This document shows, in pieces, positions 51,179 to 60,831 of a stretch of 64,000 nt of DNA (the stretch's first letter is position 1; every line of letters begins with the position of its first letter). The position numbers were made by a program, and so were the translations under genes. Source of the stretch: Pseudorhodobacter antarcticus (GTDB taxonomy: Bacteria > Pseudomonadota > Alphaproteobacteria > Rhodobacterales > Rhodobacteraceae); NCBI GenBank assembly GCA_945862435.1, contig CAMAXX010000008.1, positions 1 to 64,000 of the forward strand. The letters are read 5' to 3'. The notes under the pieces are model-generated. The model had not been told where the DNA came from, ran no database searches, and was given only the letters and a program-made list of their open reading frames with translations.

Positions 51179-53039
51179 ACAGCGCCAAAACCGAACCAAT
51201 TGCAGCATCGCTTTCACCCGCGGGTGCTGCAATTTGTGCGACCAAGCCACGCTTTTTATCTTCGATCACCGCAGCAACATTTGCCGTTAGCCCCGCCTCG
51301 GCCAAAGCGGCGTTGTAAACACGCGTGATCGCCATGCGCCGCAAGTCAGGCTTAAAGGTTTTTCCGACCCCTGTTTTTGGCATTTCTGGAATAATCTCTA
51401 GATACTTTGGCACTGCCGCGCGTTCATGGATACGCTGCTCGACAAAGGCCATAAGGTCGGCACTTGTCACGCTGGCATCCTTGACCAGTTCAACATAGGC
51501 GCAAGGCACTTCGCCCGCATGTTCGTCAGGCTGGCCAATGGCCCCCACAAATGCCACCTGTTCGTGGGCCATCAGCGCCTCTTCAATCATTGCGGGGTCA
51601 ATGTTGTGGCCGCCGCGAATGATGATGTCTTTGGCGCGGCCCGTGATATATAGATATCCATCCGCATCCATCCGCCCCAAATCACCCGTGCGCAGATAGC
51701 CGTTTGCGAACAGATCTTTATTCTTATCCGCCTCGGTATAGGTGGCCCCTGTCACCACACCGGGTGAGGTCACGCAAATCTCGCCCGATTCGTCTGGCCC
51801 GCATTCATGTGCGCCTCCTTCGGCATCAAAGGTCATAATCTTGACACGGGTATAGGGGAAAGGCAGGCCAACCGATCCAATTTTCTTGCCGCCTTCGGGC
51901 GGGTTGATGGATACTAGGCAAGTCGCCTCGGTCATGCCATAGCCTTCGACAATCTGCACGCCTGTTGCCGTCTCGAACCTATTGAACAGTTCAATCGGCA
52001 GCGGGGCAGACCCTGAAAATGCCCCGCGCAGGCTGGAGACATTGGCATTCACAGGCCGCTGCATCAGCGCTGAAAGCGCAGTCGGAACTGTGACCATGTA
52101 GGTCACCCCCCAGCGTTCGATAAGTTTCCAGAAATTGTCAAATACACCTGCCCCACGATACCCCGCAGGCGTTGGAAAAACTACATGAAAGCCCGATGCA
52201 ATGGCCGACATCATAATTGGATAGGCTGCAAAAACGTGAAACAGCGGCAGCGGGCAGATCACAACATCAGTTTCTTTGAACAGCAGCTTTTTGCCCAGCC
52301 ATCCGTTGTAGATCATGCCGCTGGCCATATGCTGCGCGACCTTTGGCATACCCGTTGTGCCGCCTGTGTGGAACAGAGCGGCAAAATGGTCGGTAGTGCG
52401 GTCTGCAAAGGTCAGTTTATCTGCGGGCTGTTTGTCGCACTCAGCGTTAAAATCCAGCACGCGGGCAGCGTGGCTGGTGGGATTTTTGGGGCGGATCAGC
52501 GGCACGATCAACCGCTTGGCCCCCGTGATATAGCCCAGCAAATCCACCTCTAGAACTGTCTGAACATTGGGCGCATAGGCCAGTGCTGCAGTTAGTTTTT
52601 GCGGCACATCGGTTTTGGGAAAGGCGCGCAGGGTGACGACGACCTTTGCCCTCGTCTCATGCAAAACCGTGCCAATTTGGGCAGGGTCAAGCAGCGGGTT
52701 GATCGGGTTCACTTTGCCCGCCGTTGCCCCCGCCAGCAGCGTGACAGCGGTTTCCAAACTGTTGGGCAGCACATAAGCCACCACATCATCCTCGCCCACG
52801 CCAAGGCTGCGAAACAAATTGGCGGCTTGCGTCACGCGCGCATGCAGCCCGTACCATGTTAAAGTTTTGGCAGGCGATTGCGGCTTTGATTCGATTTGAA
52901 AGGTAATTGCATTGCGCGGGCCAAAATTGGCTTTGGTCTGCGACAAAAACCCATAGATCGACGCAGGCAAGCCGCGCCGATCCATCGGCATTTCCGCCTC
53001 AATCGCCGCGACATCGGCGCGCGATGCGAATATTCCCAT
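51150..53039 (-). CDS. AMP-forming acyl-CoA synthetase
   Basis: ANL-superfamily ligase of 629 aa activating a carboxylate to its CoA thioester. The AMP-binding motif FHTGGTTGMPKVAQ, EGYGMTEATCL, YLRTGDLGRMDADGYLYITGR and IIRGGHNIDPAMIEEAL are all in order, with the catalytic Lys region PKTGVGKTFKPDLR near the C-terminus. GGGAGGA five bases upstream fixes ATG 53039. Probably a medium/long-chain fatty acid substrate, not certain. Confidence 0.93.
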   Translation of the reverse strand: MGIFASRADVAAIEAEMPMDRRGLPASIYGFLSQTKANFGPRNAITFQIESKPQSPAKTLTWYGLHARVTQAANLFRSLGVGEDDVVAYVLPNSLETAVTLLAGATAGKVNPINPLLDPAQIGTVLHETRAKVVVTLRAFPKTDVPQKLTAALAYAPNVQTVLEVDLLGYITGAKRLIVPLIRPKNPTSHAARVLDFNAECDKQPADKLTFADRTTDHFAALFHTGGTTGMPKVAQHMASGMIYNGWLGKKLLFKETDVVICPLPLFHVFAAYPIMMSAIASGFHVVFPTPAGYRGAGVFDNFWKLIERWGVTYMVTVPTALSALMQRPVNANVSSLRGAFSGSAPLPIELFNRFETATGVQIVEGYGMTEATCLVSINPPEGGKKIGSVGLPFPYTRVKIMTFDAEGGAHECGPDESGEICVTSPGVVTGATYTEADKNKDLFANGYLRTGDLGRMDADGYLYITGRAKDIIIRGGHNIDPAMIEEALMAHEQVAFVGAIGQPDEHAGEVPCAYVELVKDASVTSADLMAFVEQRIHERAAVPKYLEIIPEMPKTGVGKTFKPDLRRMAITRVYNAALAEAGLTANVAAVIEDKKRGLVAQIAAPAGESDAAIGSVLALFIQHWERAA

Positions 53040-53188
53040 AGCTTTCCTCCCAAAAAGCGCCCCTCTGATCGGGGGATTTTGGGTAGATTGGCGCGCTGTG
53101 CAGATATTGCAAGTGGCGAGTTGCCCCGCCAAAGAAATCGTTGCGCCACACTGATGCCGCGCAACGCAAAATCATCCTGCGCAAAGGC

Positions 53189-53620
53189 CTATTTTGCAGG
53201 GATGCGCAGCGTCTGACCTGGGTAGATTTTATCAGGATGCGTCAACATGGGGCGGTTTGCCTCGAATATCTCGGGGTAGCGGCTGGCCTTGCCCAAGGTT
53301 TTCTGCGCGATGGCTGACAGTGTGTCGCCTTTTTTCACGACATGGAACACAGGTTCTGGCCCATCAGCCGACGCTTCAACCTACGCAACACCGCGCACAT
53401 TGCCTGCCGCAACGATAATTTTTTCTTTTTCTTCGGGCGATACGGCCGTCCCTTCGACCACAATCTTATCGCCTTCGACTTTCAGTTCCACGCCTTTCAT
53501 ATTTAGCCCGATTTTTTCCATTTCGGCCTTAATCACCGCGCCATCTGGCGGGGTGTCGGCCTTCGCTTGGCCGCCAAACCACGACGATCCCGTTTCTTTC
53601 ACAAAGCTCCACAGTCCCAT
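53189..53620 (-). pseudogene. BON-LysM protein (Kbp/YgaU-like) split by an in-frame amber codon
   Basis: The frame begins MGLWSFVKETGSSWFG at 53620 (aaggaag upstream). It contains a BON domain (GVELKVEGDKIVVEGTAVSP) and hits TAG at 53381-53383. In the same frame it then continues [19 protein letters not shown], a LysM domain ([20 protein letters not shown]) and stop TAG at 53189-53191. Both halves together give the 143-residue length of Kbp/YgaU, a K+-binding protein. The stop sits in the linker between domains. It may be a recent nonsense mutation, a sequence error or suppressed. As read, only the BON half (79 aa) is made. Confidence 0.82.
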
Positions 53621-53711
53621 GTCAACTTCCTTTCGTTCCACCACAGCGGTATGGATAGCAACCTATGGTAGCTTAGCGGTGCAACACCTGTGTGACCACC
53701 TAAAAGTTAAC

Positions 53712-55496
53712 TTAAATTTGCCCGCTGCTATCCGTAAATTGCAACCGCGCCAGCCGCGCATAAAGCCCGCCTTCGGCCACCAGCGCATCATGCGTGCCAG
53801 TGGCCACAATGCCGCCCTTTTCAAATACGACAATTCTATCGGCCCGCTTTACTGTGGCCAAGCGGTGGGCCACGACCAGCACCGTGCGCCCCGCCGCCAT
53901 ATGATCGACTGCCTGCTGCACCGCGCGTTCAGATTCCGCGTCCAACGCCGAGGTTGCCTCGTCTAGCAGCAGCACAGGTGCATCGCGCAAAATCGCGCGG
54001 GCAATGGCAATGCGCTGCTTTTGCCCGCCTGACAGCATCACCCCCCGCTCGCCCAGATAGGTGTCATAACCTTGCGGCAGATCGGTAATAAACTCATGTG
54101 CAGCGGCGGCCTTTGCCGCAGCCTCTACATCAGCGCGGCTTGCTCCCGTGCGGCCAAAGGCGATATTTTCATAGGCCGATGTGGCAAAGATCATCGGGTC
54201 TTGCGGCACCAGCGCCATAGCGGCGCGAAAATCTGATCGCGCCATATCGCGCAGATCAATCCCGTCCAACGTGATGCGGCCAAATTGTGGGTCGTAAAAC
54301 CGCATCAACATATGAAGCATCGTCGATTTGCCCGCACCAGAGGGGCCAACAAGGGCCACAGTCTCGCCGGCCTTGATCGTCAGGCTGACCCCATCCAGCG
54401 CCAATGTTTCGGGGCGGGACGGATAGGCAAAGCCAACCCCTTCAAAGGCGATATCACCCCGAACGGGGCGCGGCAGCGCGCGCGGGCCAGCGGGGTCTGT
54501 CACAGGGTCTTTGGCGGCAAGCAGTTCAACCAAACGTTCGGTCGCGCCCGCCGCGCGCTGCAATTCGCCCCAAACTTCCGACAGCGATCCAACGGCCCCC
54601 GCCACAAGCACGGCGTAAATCAAAAACTGCACCAATTCGCCCGCGCTCATCGCGCCAGATTGCACATCGCGCGCGCCGACCCACAAAACGCACACAATCG
54701 CGGCAAAGATCAGGAAAATCACGACAACTGTCATTTGCGCCCGCGTCATGATCCGCGTGCGGGCCGAGGTATAGCTGGCCTCGGTCACGCGGGCGAAATC
54801 GGACATGGTCGCAGGTTCATGGGTAAAGCTTTGCACCGTTTGCACGGCGCTAAGCGCCTCGGACGCGCGGCCAGATGACTGCGCGATAAGGTCTTGGTTA
54901 TCGCGCGACAGGTTACGCAGGCGGCGGCCCAGCACCACAATCGGCACGATCACCGCAGGCACGATCAGCAGCACCAGCGCCGTAAGCTTGCCCGATGACA
55001 AGGCTAGCAGCACGATCCCGCCAATTAGGGTAAGGATATTGCGCAGGGCGACGGACACCGATGATCCGATCACCGACAAGATCAGCGTGGTGTCGGTGGT
55101 GATACGCGACAGCACCTCGCCCGTCATAATATTGTCGAAAAAGGCAGGCGACATGCTGATCACGCGGTCAAACAACGCTTTGCGGATATCGGCCACAACC
55201 CGCTCGCCAAATTTCGTGACATAGTAATACCGCACGCCCGTGCCCAGCGCCAGCAGCGCCGCAATGGCCAAGGCGGCGGCAAAATAGGTATCGACCAATT
55301 GATAATCGCCCGCAGAAAACCCATCCACCACGCGGCGCACGGCCAAGGGCAACGTCAGGCTAACGGCAGATGTCAAAATCAGCGCGGCCCCCGCCAGAAT
55401 GGCCATGGCGCGGTAGGGGCGGATAAATGGCAAAAGGCCACGCAGCGCCCCGATCCGTCTGGAGGGTTCGCGTTTTTCTAAGCTTGCATCGACCAT
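53712..55496 (-). CDS. ABC exporter, fused membrane and ATPase domains (MsbA-like)
   Basis: Half-transporter of 594 aa. Six membrane helices lie in residues about 25-310. The ATPase domain has Walker A GPSGAGKST, signature LSGGQKQRIAIARAIL, Walker B VLLLDEATSAL and the H-loop VVAHRL. It is probably a lipid or drug exporter acting as a dimer; the substrate is unknown. ATG 55496 follows aggga; the TTG two codons earlier is an alternative. Confidence 0.92.
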   Translation of the reverse strand: MVDASLEKREPSRRIGALRGLLPFIRPYRAMAILAGAALILTSAVSLTLPLAVRRVVDGFSAGDYQLVDTYFAAALAIAALLALGTGVRYYYVTKFGERVVADIRKALFDRVISMSPAFFDNIMTGEVLSRITTDTTLILSVIGSSVSVALRNILTLIGGIVLLALSSGKLTALVLLIVPAVIVPIVVLGRRLRNLSRDNQDLIAQSSGRASEALSAVQTVQSFTHEPATMSDFARVTEASYTSARTRIMTRAQMTVVVIFLIFAAIVCVLWVGARDVQSGAMSAGELVQFLIYAVLVAGAVGSLSEVWGELQRAAGATERLVELLAAKDPVTDPAGPRALPRPVRGDIAFEGVGFAYPSRPETLALDGVSLTIKAGETVALVGPSGAGKSTMLHMLMRFYDPQFGRITLDGIDLRDMARSDFRAAMALVPQDPMIFATSAYENIAFGRTGASRADVEAAAKAAAAHEFITDLPQGYDTYLGERGVMLSGGQKQRIAIARAILRDAPVLLLDEATSALDAESERAVQQAVDHMAAGRTVLVVAHRLATVKRADRIVVFEKGGIVATGTHDALVAEGGLYARLARLQFTDSSGQI

Positions 55497-55590
55497 GCTC
55501 AATTCTCCCTATGCAAGGGCGATGTATGCCCGCGCGGCCCCGCTTGCAAGCCACGTGAATTTCTGGCCCCATAGGCACAAAGGAAATGCT

Positions 55591-56433
55591 ATGCCCGAAT
55601 TTTTCACCGCCCCCGAATTTTTCATCGCTGCAGACGGCACGCGCCTTGCCTATGACGACCTAGGCGCTGGCCTGCCGCTTTTGTGCCTGTCTGGCCTGAC
55701 CCGCACGATGGGGGATTTTGAATATCTGCGCCCGCATTTGCCCGCGCTGCGCCTGATCCGCATGGACTATCGCGGGCGCGGGGCAAGTGGGCATTCGGGC
55801 GCGGCCAGCTATACCGTGGCGCAAGAGGGCGCCGATGCGCTGGCTTTATTAGATCATTTGGGCCTACCGCAAGCGGCCATATTGGGCACCTCGCGCGGGG
55901 GGCTGATTGGCATGTATCTGGCCAGCACCGCAAAGCCCCGGGTGCTGGGGCTATGCCTAAATGATGTCGGCCCGGTTATCGAAAAACAGGGCCTAACCCG
56001 CATTTTCGACTATCTTGGCACCAACCCGACCGCGAAAACGCACGCAGAACTGGCCGCGAAATTGCCCAGCCTTATGGCAGGGTTTTCCCATGTTCCGCCC
56101 AGCCGCTGGCTGCAAGAAGCGCAACTGCATTACACACATTCGGCGGAAGGTCTGCGTATCACTTATGACCCCGATTTACGGCAGGCGTTTTTGGCGGCAA
56201 TGGGTGGCACGAGCCTTGACCTATGGCCGCTGTTCGATGCCTGCGCGGGTCTGCCCCTTGCCCTGCTGCGCGGCGAAAACTCTGATTTGCTATCATTGAA
56301 TACTGCCGCCGAAATGCGCCGCCGCCGACCAGATATGCTGTTCGCTTCCATCCCGAACCGCGCGCATATTCCATTTCTGGACGAAAACGAAAGTGTCGCG
56401 CTGATCCACGCCTTTTTGGCGAAGGTCTCGTGA
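55591..56433 (+). CDS. Alpha/beta-fold hydrolase 1
   Basis: A 280-aa hydrolase. The oxyanion region LLCLSGLTRTMGDFEYL precedes the nucleophile elbow GTSRGG, with the catalytic His in NRAHIPFLDE. aaagga before ATG 55591 sets the start; the frame is open further up, over the exporter promoter. It is first of three adjacent alpha/beta hydrolase genes with near-zero spacing. The next gene starts at the base after its stop. Substrate unknown. Confidence 0.87.
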   Translation: MPEFFTAPEFFIAADGTRLAYDDLGAGLPLLCLSGLTRTMGDFEYLRPHLPALRLIRMDYRGRGASGHSGAASYTVAQEGADALALLDHLGLPQAAILGTSRGGLIGMYLASTAKPRVLGLCLNDVGPVIEKQGLTRIFDYLGTNPTAKTHAELAAKLPSLMAGFSHVPPSRWLQEAQLHYTHSAEGLRITYDPDLRQAFLAAMGGTSLDLWPLFDACAGLPLALLRGENSDLLSLNTAAEMRRRRPDMLFASIPNRAHIPFLDENESVALIHAFLAKVS

Positions 56434-57216
56434 ATGGCATTGGTTTACCTTCCCGATATTCGCCTAAACGCCAATCTGCGCGGGGATGCATCTGCGCCGC
56501 CCATTGTCTTGATCCACGCGCTTGGCACGCACAGCGGTTTGTGGGCCGATGTGCCTTTGCCGCCCAATTTGCGGGTTCTAAGCATGGATTTGCGCGGACA
56601 TGGCGCGTCAGACGCACCCCCGCCGCCCTATCAAATGGGGGCGATGATCCGCGATGTTGAACGATTGATAGACCATTTCAATCTGCGCGATGCGGTGGTG
56701 ATCGGTGTGTCCTTGGGCGGGCTAATTGCGCAGGGTCTGGCGATAAAGCGGCTGGATTTGGTGCGCGGGATGGTTCTGTCGAACACTGCCGCCAAGATCG
56801 GCACAGCCGAGTTGTGGAGCGCCCGCTGCGACGAGATTGCGCGCACAGGGCTGGAACCCTATGCGACTGGCGCGATGGAGCGGATGCTGGGCCGCGCGTG
56901 GCGGGATCACCCCAAGATGCCTATGTTGCGCCAAATGCTGGTGCAAACCGCCCCCGAAGGTTGGATTGGTGCCGCCCGCGCCATTGCAGGGACAGATTTC
57001 TACACGCCCACCGCTGCGCTGCGTCTGCCGACTATGGTGATTGCAGGGGCGAATGATGGCACGACACCGCCCGATCTGGTGCGCGAGACAGCGAATTTGA
57101 TCCCCGGCGCTGAATTTCACCTGATGCGCGGTGTTGGCCATTTGCCCATGCTGGACAAGCCAGATGCCTATGGCGCATTGATTGCAGCCTTTCTGGCGCG
57201 CATTGGTCATGGCTGA
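56434..57216 (+). CDS. Alpha/beta-fold hydrolase 2 (3-oxoadipate enol-lactonase-like)
   Basis: A 260-aa hydrolase resembling PcaD: VLIHALGTHSGLWADV, then DLRGHGASD, nucleophile elbow GVSLGG and catalytic His GVGHLPML. PcaD hydrolyses beta-ketoadipate enol-lactone, but no other protocatechuate genes are nearby, so the substrate is not proven. It starts one base after the previous stop and overlaps the next gene by 8 bp. Confidence 0.85.
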   Translation: MALVYLPDIRLNANLRGDASAPPIVLIHALGTHSGLWADVPLPPNLRVLSMDLRGHGASDAPPPPYQMGAMIRDVERLIDHFNLRDAVVIGVSLGGLIAQGLAIKRLDLVRGMVLSNTAAKIGTAELWSARCDEIARTGLEPYATGAMERMLGRAWRDHPKMPMLRQMLVQTAPEGWIGAARAIAGTDFYTPTAALRLPTMVIAGANDGTTPPDLVRETANLIPGAEFHLMRGVGHLPMLDKPDAYGALIAAFLARIGHG

Positions 57217-57877
57217 GTTTATATTGATCCACGGCGCATGCCACCGGGCAGGGGTTTGGCGCGCGGTGCTGCCCGCTTTGGCGGCAAAGGGCCACTTTGC
57301 GCAGCCGGTATCGCTGCAGGGTGCAACTTTGAACGAACATGCTGCAGGAATTGTGGCCCAGTCGCCCAAGGGCGCGATACTGGTGGGCCATTCGGCAGGC
57401 GGGTTTGTGGCCCATGCCGCAGCTCTTGCTGCGCAGGGACATTTTGCGGGTGCCATTTACCTATGCGCCTTTATTCCAAGCGTGGGCAAATCCGTGGCCG
57501 ATCTGCGCCGCGCGGCCCCAAATGACGCTCTTGGCCCCGCTATTCGGCGCGTGGACGAAGGGTATCAGTTTGACCCTAACATCGCGCTTAGTCTCTTTTT
57601 CAACGGCTGTCCAAATCCTACCGCCCACGTCGCTGGCCTGCGGGCTGACCCAGTGCGGCCTGTGCAAACCGCTTTGCCCGATCTGCCTGCATACTTTCCC
57701 CGCGCCGCTATAATCTGCGATAATGACCGCGCCATTTCACCCGCCTATCAGATGCATATGGCTGCGGGCATTGCGCTGCGCCGCCACCTGCCCTGCGGCC
57801 ATGCGCCGTTCTTTGCGGCCCCAGACCTGCTTGCACAATCTTTGCATGATTTGGCCGACATGATAGGTCGCAGATAG
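57209..57877 (+). CDS. Alpha/beta-fold hydrolase 3
   Basis: A 222-aa hydrolase of the salicylate esterase/MES-like type: MAEFILIHGACHRAGVWR, nucleophile elbow GHSAGG, YLCAFIPSVG, and a catalytic His in CGHAPFFAAPDLL. It overlaps hydrolase 2 by 8 bp (start 57209). It is followed after 52 bp by the enolase-superfamily gene. The run of three hydrolases suggests a small ester or lactone catabolic operon. Confidence 0.85.
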   Translation: MAEFILIHGACHRAGVWRAVLPALAAKGHFAQPVSLQGATLNEHAAGIVAQSPKGAILVGHSAGGFVAHAAALAAQGHFAGAIYLCAFIPSVGKSVADLRRAAPNDALGPAIRRVDEGYQFDPNIALSLFFNGCPNPTAHVAGLRADPVRPVQTALPDLPAYFPRAAIICDNDRAISPAYQMHMAAGIALRRHLPCGHAPFFAAPDLLAQSLHDLADMIGRR

Positions 57878-57929
57878 ACCAGTGCATGTCCGAATCCTGC
57901 CCTAGCCTATCCCAAAACGCGAGGCTTCG

Positions 57930-59162
57930 ATGAAACTAAAGCACCTAGAGATTTTTGTTGTATCCCCCCCTGCCCCAGGTTGGGGCGGGCGTTATTGGAT
58001 ATTCCCAAAGCTGACCACCGATACGGGGCTGGTCGGCTATGGCGAATGCTATGCCAGCACCGTTGGCCCTGATGCCATGCGCGCGGTTATTGAAGATGTG
58101 TTTCACCGCCATATGGAAGGCGAGAACCCCGAAAACATCGAACTGATGTTCCGCCGCGCCTATTCGGCAGGGTTTACGCAGCGGCCAGACCCAACCGTTA
58201 TGGGCGCGTTTTCGGGGCTGGAAATTGCCTGTTGGGACATTCTGGGTAAGGCGCGGGGGCGGCCCGTTTATGCGCTGCTGGGCGGCAAAATGAATGCCCG
58301 CGTGCGCAGCTATACCTATCTTTACCCAGACGAGGGCGATGATGCGGCCGAATTTTGGGTGAATGCCGATATGAACGCCCGCGCTGCCGCCAAGGCTGTG
58401 GCACAAGGCTTTACGGCGGTTAAATTCGATCCTGCTGGCCCCTACACAATTCGCGGCGGGCATCAGCCTGCAATGTCGGACATCTCGCGCAGCGTGGAAT
58501 ATTGCGCCAAAATCAGGCAGGCGGTGGGTGACCGCGCCGACCTGCTATTCGGCACGCATGGCCAATTTACCACCGCAGGGGCGATCCGTCTTGGCCGCGA
58601 ATTAGAACCCTACAACCCACTGTGGTATGAAGAGCCGATCCCGCCAGACAATCTGCACGAATTTGCCGAAGTGGCGCGCATGGTGCGCATCCCCTTGGCT
58701 ACGGGGGAGCGACTTTCGACCAAGGCCGAGTTTGGCGCGCTGCTGCGCCTTGGCGGGGTGAAAATTTTGCAGCCTGCCTTGGGGCGCATGGGCGGGATAT
58801 GGGAGGCTAAGAAAGTGGCCGCAATGGCCGAAGTGTTCAACGCCGAAATTGCCCCGCATCTATACGCTGGCCCCGTGGAATGGGCCGCGAATATTCATTT
58901 GGCGGCGTCGATCCCCAATATCCTTATGGCCGAGACGATCCAAACAGGCGGCGCGTTCCATTTAAAGCTGATAAAGCACACCCTGCAATGGAAAGACGGC
59001 TACATCATACCGCCAGAGGCCCCAGGATTGGGCATTGAGTTTGACGAAGAACTCGCCCTAGCCCACCCGTTCACAGGGGATGGGCTGCATTTGCAGATGC
59101 AAGAAGCGCCTTGCGACTATGCGCAAGGCAACCGATTTGCGGGCGGCGCGCCACGGGATTAG
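57930..59162 (+). CDS. Mandelate racemase/muconate-lactonizing family enzyme
   Basis: Enolase-superfamily enzyme of 410 aa. The N-terminal capping domain is followed by a barrel with GFTAVKFDPAGPY, WYEEPIPPDNLHEFAE (metal Glu), LATGERLSTKAEFG (metal Glu), LQPALGRMGGI and a His in IAPHLYAGPVEW. These look like acid-sugar dehydratase features, but the exact substrate class cannot be assigned. It lies 52 bp after three alpha/beta hydrolases; lactone opening then dehydration of a sugar acid would be a reasonable pathway. Confidence 0.85.
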   Translation: MKLKHLEIFVVSPPAPGWGGRYWIFPKLTTDTGLVGYGECYASTVGPDAMRAVIEDVFHRHMEGENPENIELMFRRAYSAGFTQRPDPTVMGAFSGLEIACWDILGKARGRPVYALLGGKMNARVRSYTYLYPDEGDDAAEFWVNADMNARAAAKAVAQGFTAVKFDPAGPYTIRGGHQPAMSDISRSVEYCAKIRQAVGDRADLLFGTHGQFTTAGAIRLGRELEPYNPLWYEEPIPPDNLHEFAEVARMVRIPLATGERLSTKAEFGALLRLGGVKILQPALGRMGGIWEAKKVAAMAEVFNAEIAPHLYAGPVEWAANIHLAASIPNILMAETIQTGGAFHLKLIKHTLQWKDGYIIPPEAPGLGIEFDEELALAHPFTGDGLHLQMQEAPCDYAQGNRFAGGAPRD

Positions 59163-59194
59163 GCGCGCCCAAAACAGGCTCTAACGCGCCTTTT
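59162..59194 (+). terminator. Weak terminator after the enolase-superfamily gene
   Basis: ggcgcg, a 17-base loop and cgcgcc, followed by TTTT. It overlaps the end of the convergent dapD gene. Long loop, so low confidence. Confidence 0.3.
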
Positions 59195-60026
59195 AGTCGC
59201 GCAACAACTCGTTGATCGAGGTTTTGCTGCGTGTCTGTGCATCGACCTGTTTCACAATCACCGCGCAATACAGGTTGATGCCATTCGTCGATGGCATCGA
59301 CCCTGCCACCACAACGCTGCCCGCAGGCACTTCGCCATAGGTGACGGTGCCTGTCGCGCGGTCAACGATTTTGGTGGATTTGCCGATAAACACGCCCATC
59401 CCCAAAACCGACCCCTCGCGCACGATGCAGCCTTCGACAACTTCGCTGCGCGCGCCGATAAAGCAGTTGTCCTCGATAATGGTCGGGCCTGCCTGCATGG
59501 GTTCTAACACCCCACCAATGCCCACGCCGCCCGACAGATGCACGTTTTTGCCGATTTGCGCGCAAGACCCGACTGTGGCCCAAGTGTCCACCATCGTGCC
59601 TTCATCAACATAGGCGCCAAGGTTGACGAAAGACGGCATCAATACCACGCCCTTAGCGATATATGCCGATTTGCGCACCACAGCGCCTGGCACCGCGCGA
59701 AAGCCTGCTGCGCGAAAATCGGCATCTGACCAACCTGCATATTTCAGATCAACCTTATCGAAACCTGCGGCAAAATCGGTGGGCGCGCTGCCATAACCCA
59801 TCACGGAATTGTCTTTCAGTCGAAAGCCCAGCAGCACTGCCTTTTTCGCCCATTGGTTCACGTGCCAATCGGCCCCACGCTTTTCGGCGACGCGCAGCGC
59901 GCCTGTGTCTAGCGCCTGCAAAGTTGTCTCGATTGCATCGCGTGTCTCGCCGCGGGTGGCGATGCTGATGGTATCGCGCGCCTCCCATGCAGTTTCTATG
60001 GCAGCTTCTAGTGCGGCGTGGCTCAT
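59193..60026 (-). CDS. dapD: Tetrahydrodipicolinate N-succinyltransferase
   Basis: Lysine/diaminopimelate pathway enzyme of 277 aa, a left-handed beta-helix (hexapeptide-repeat) acyltransferase. It has the family segments [60 protein letters not shown] and a C-terminal [15 protein letters not shown] five bases upstream sets ATG 60026. It lies 100 bp downstream of phoB, probably with its own promoter. Confidence 0.96.
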   Translation of the reverse strand: MSHAALEAAIETAWEARDTISIATRGETRDAIETTLQALDTGALRVAEKRGADWHVNQWAKKAVLLGFRLKDNSVMGYGSAPTDFAAGFDKVDLKYAGWSDADFRAAGFRAVPGAVVRKSAYIAKGVVLMPSFVNLGAYVDEGTMVDTWATVGSCAQIGKNVHLSGGVGIGGVLEPMQAGPTIIEDNCFIGARSEVVEGCIVREGSVLGMGVFIGKSTKIVDRATGTVTYGEVPAGSVVVAGSMPSTNGINLYCAVIVKQVDAQTRSKTSINELLRD

Positions 60027-60126
60027 GGCGGTCTCCCTAGCGGTTGGGGCCGTATAGCTGGCAAACCGCTCTGTGGCAATTAGCAGCCGCGCACGAAGCG
60101 CGCTTTCAGAACTGCCGCAAGCGCAA

Positions 60127-60822
60127 TTAGCCCAAGCTGTACCCAGCGCCGCGCACTGTGCGCAGCGGGTCTTCGCCGCCATGTTCCATCAGGGCCTTAC
60201 GCAGACGGCCGACATGCACATCTACCGTGCGGGTATCGACATACACATCGCGGCCCCAAACACGGTCAAGCAATTGCTCGCGCGAAAAGACGCGCGATGG
60301 CTTTTCCAAAAACGTGGCCAGCAGGCGAAATTCTGTGGGGCCAAGTTTCACTTCGCGCCCCGAACGCGACACGCGGTGCGTCTCGCTGTCCATCGCAATA
60401 TCGCCATGGGTCAGCACAATACCGACTGTGGCAGGGCGCACGCGGCGCAGTTGCACGCGGGCGCGGCTCATCAGTTCAAGCACGGAATAGGGTTTGACCA
60501 CATAGTCATCTGCCCCAGTCTCTAGCCCGCGAATACGGTCCAGCTCTTCGCCCCGCGCCGACAGCATAATGATTGGAATGGCGCGCGTTTCGGGCGCAGT
60601 TTTCAAACGGCGGCATACCTCGATCCCCGATAGGTTCGGCATCATCCAATCAAGGATAATCACATCGGGGTTTTCTTCGGCCACCAGCAACAGCGCGTCT
60701 TCGCCATTGCTGGCCTGCACCACGCGAAAGCCTTCGGCGGCAAGGTTATAGGCCAAAACTTCGCGCTGAGCGGGCTCATCCTCGACCAGCAGCACAGTAG
60801 GAGCGTCACCGTATTTGGCCAT
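60127..60822 (-). CDS. phoB: Phosphate regulon response regulator PhoB
   Basis: OmpR-family regulator of 231 aa. The receiver domain has [14 protein letters not shown] with the phospho-acceptor Asp, and [12 protein letters not shown] with the conserved Lys. The DNA-binding domain has [22 protein letters not shown] and [12 protein letters not shown]. It activates pho genes on phosphate limitation. It is 9 bp downstream of phoU; phoR is not adjacent on this side. Confidence 0.96.
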   Translation of the reverse strand: MAKYGDAPTVLLVEDEPAQREVLAYNLAAEGFRVVQASNGEDALLLVAEENPDVIILDWMMPNLSGIEVCRRLKTAPETRAIPIIMLSARGEELDRIRGLETGADDYVVKPYSVLELMSRARVQLRRVRPATVGIVLTHGDIAMDSETHRVSRSGREVKLGPTEFRLLATFLEKPSRVFSREQLLDRVWGRDVYVDTRTVDVHVGRLRKALMEHGGEDPLRTVRGAGYSLG

Positions 60823-60831
60823 GATCTGGGC

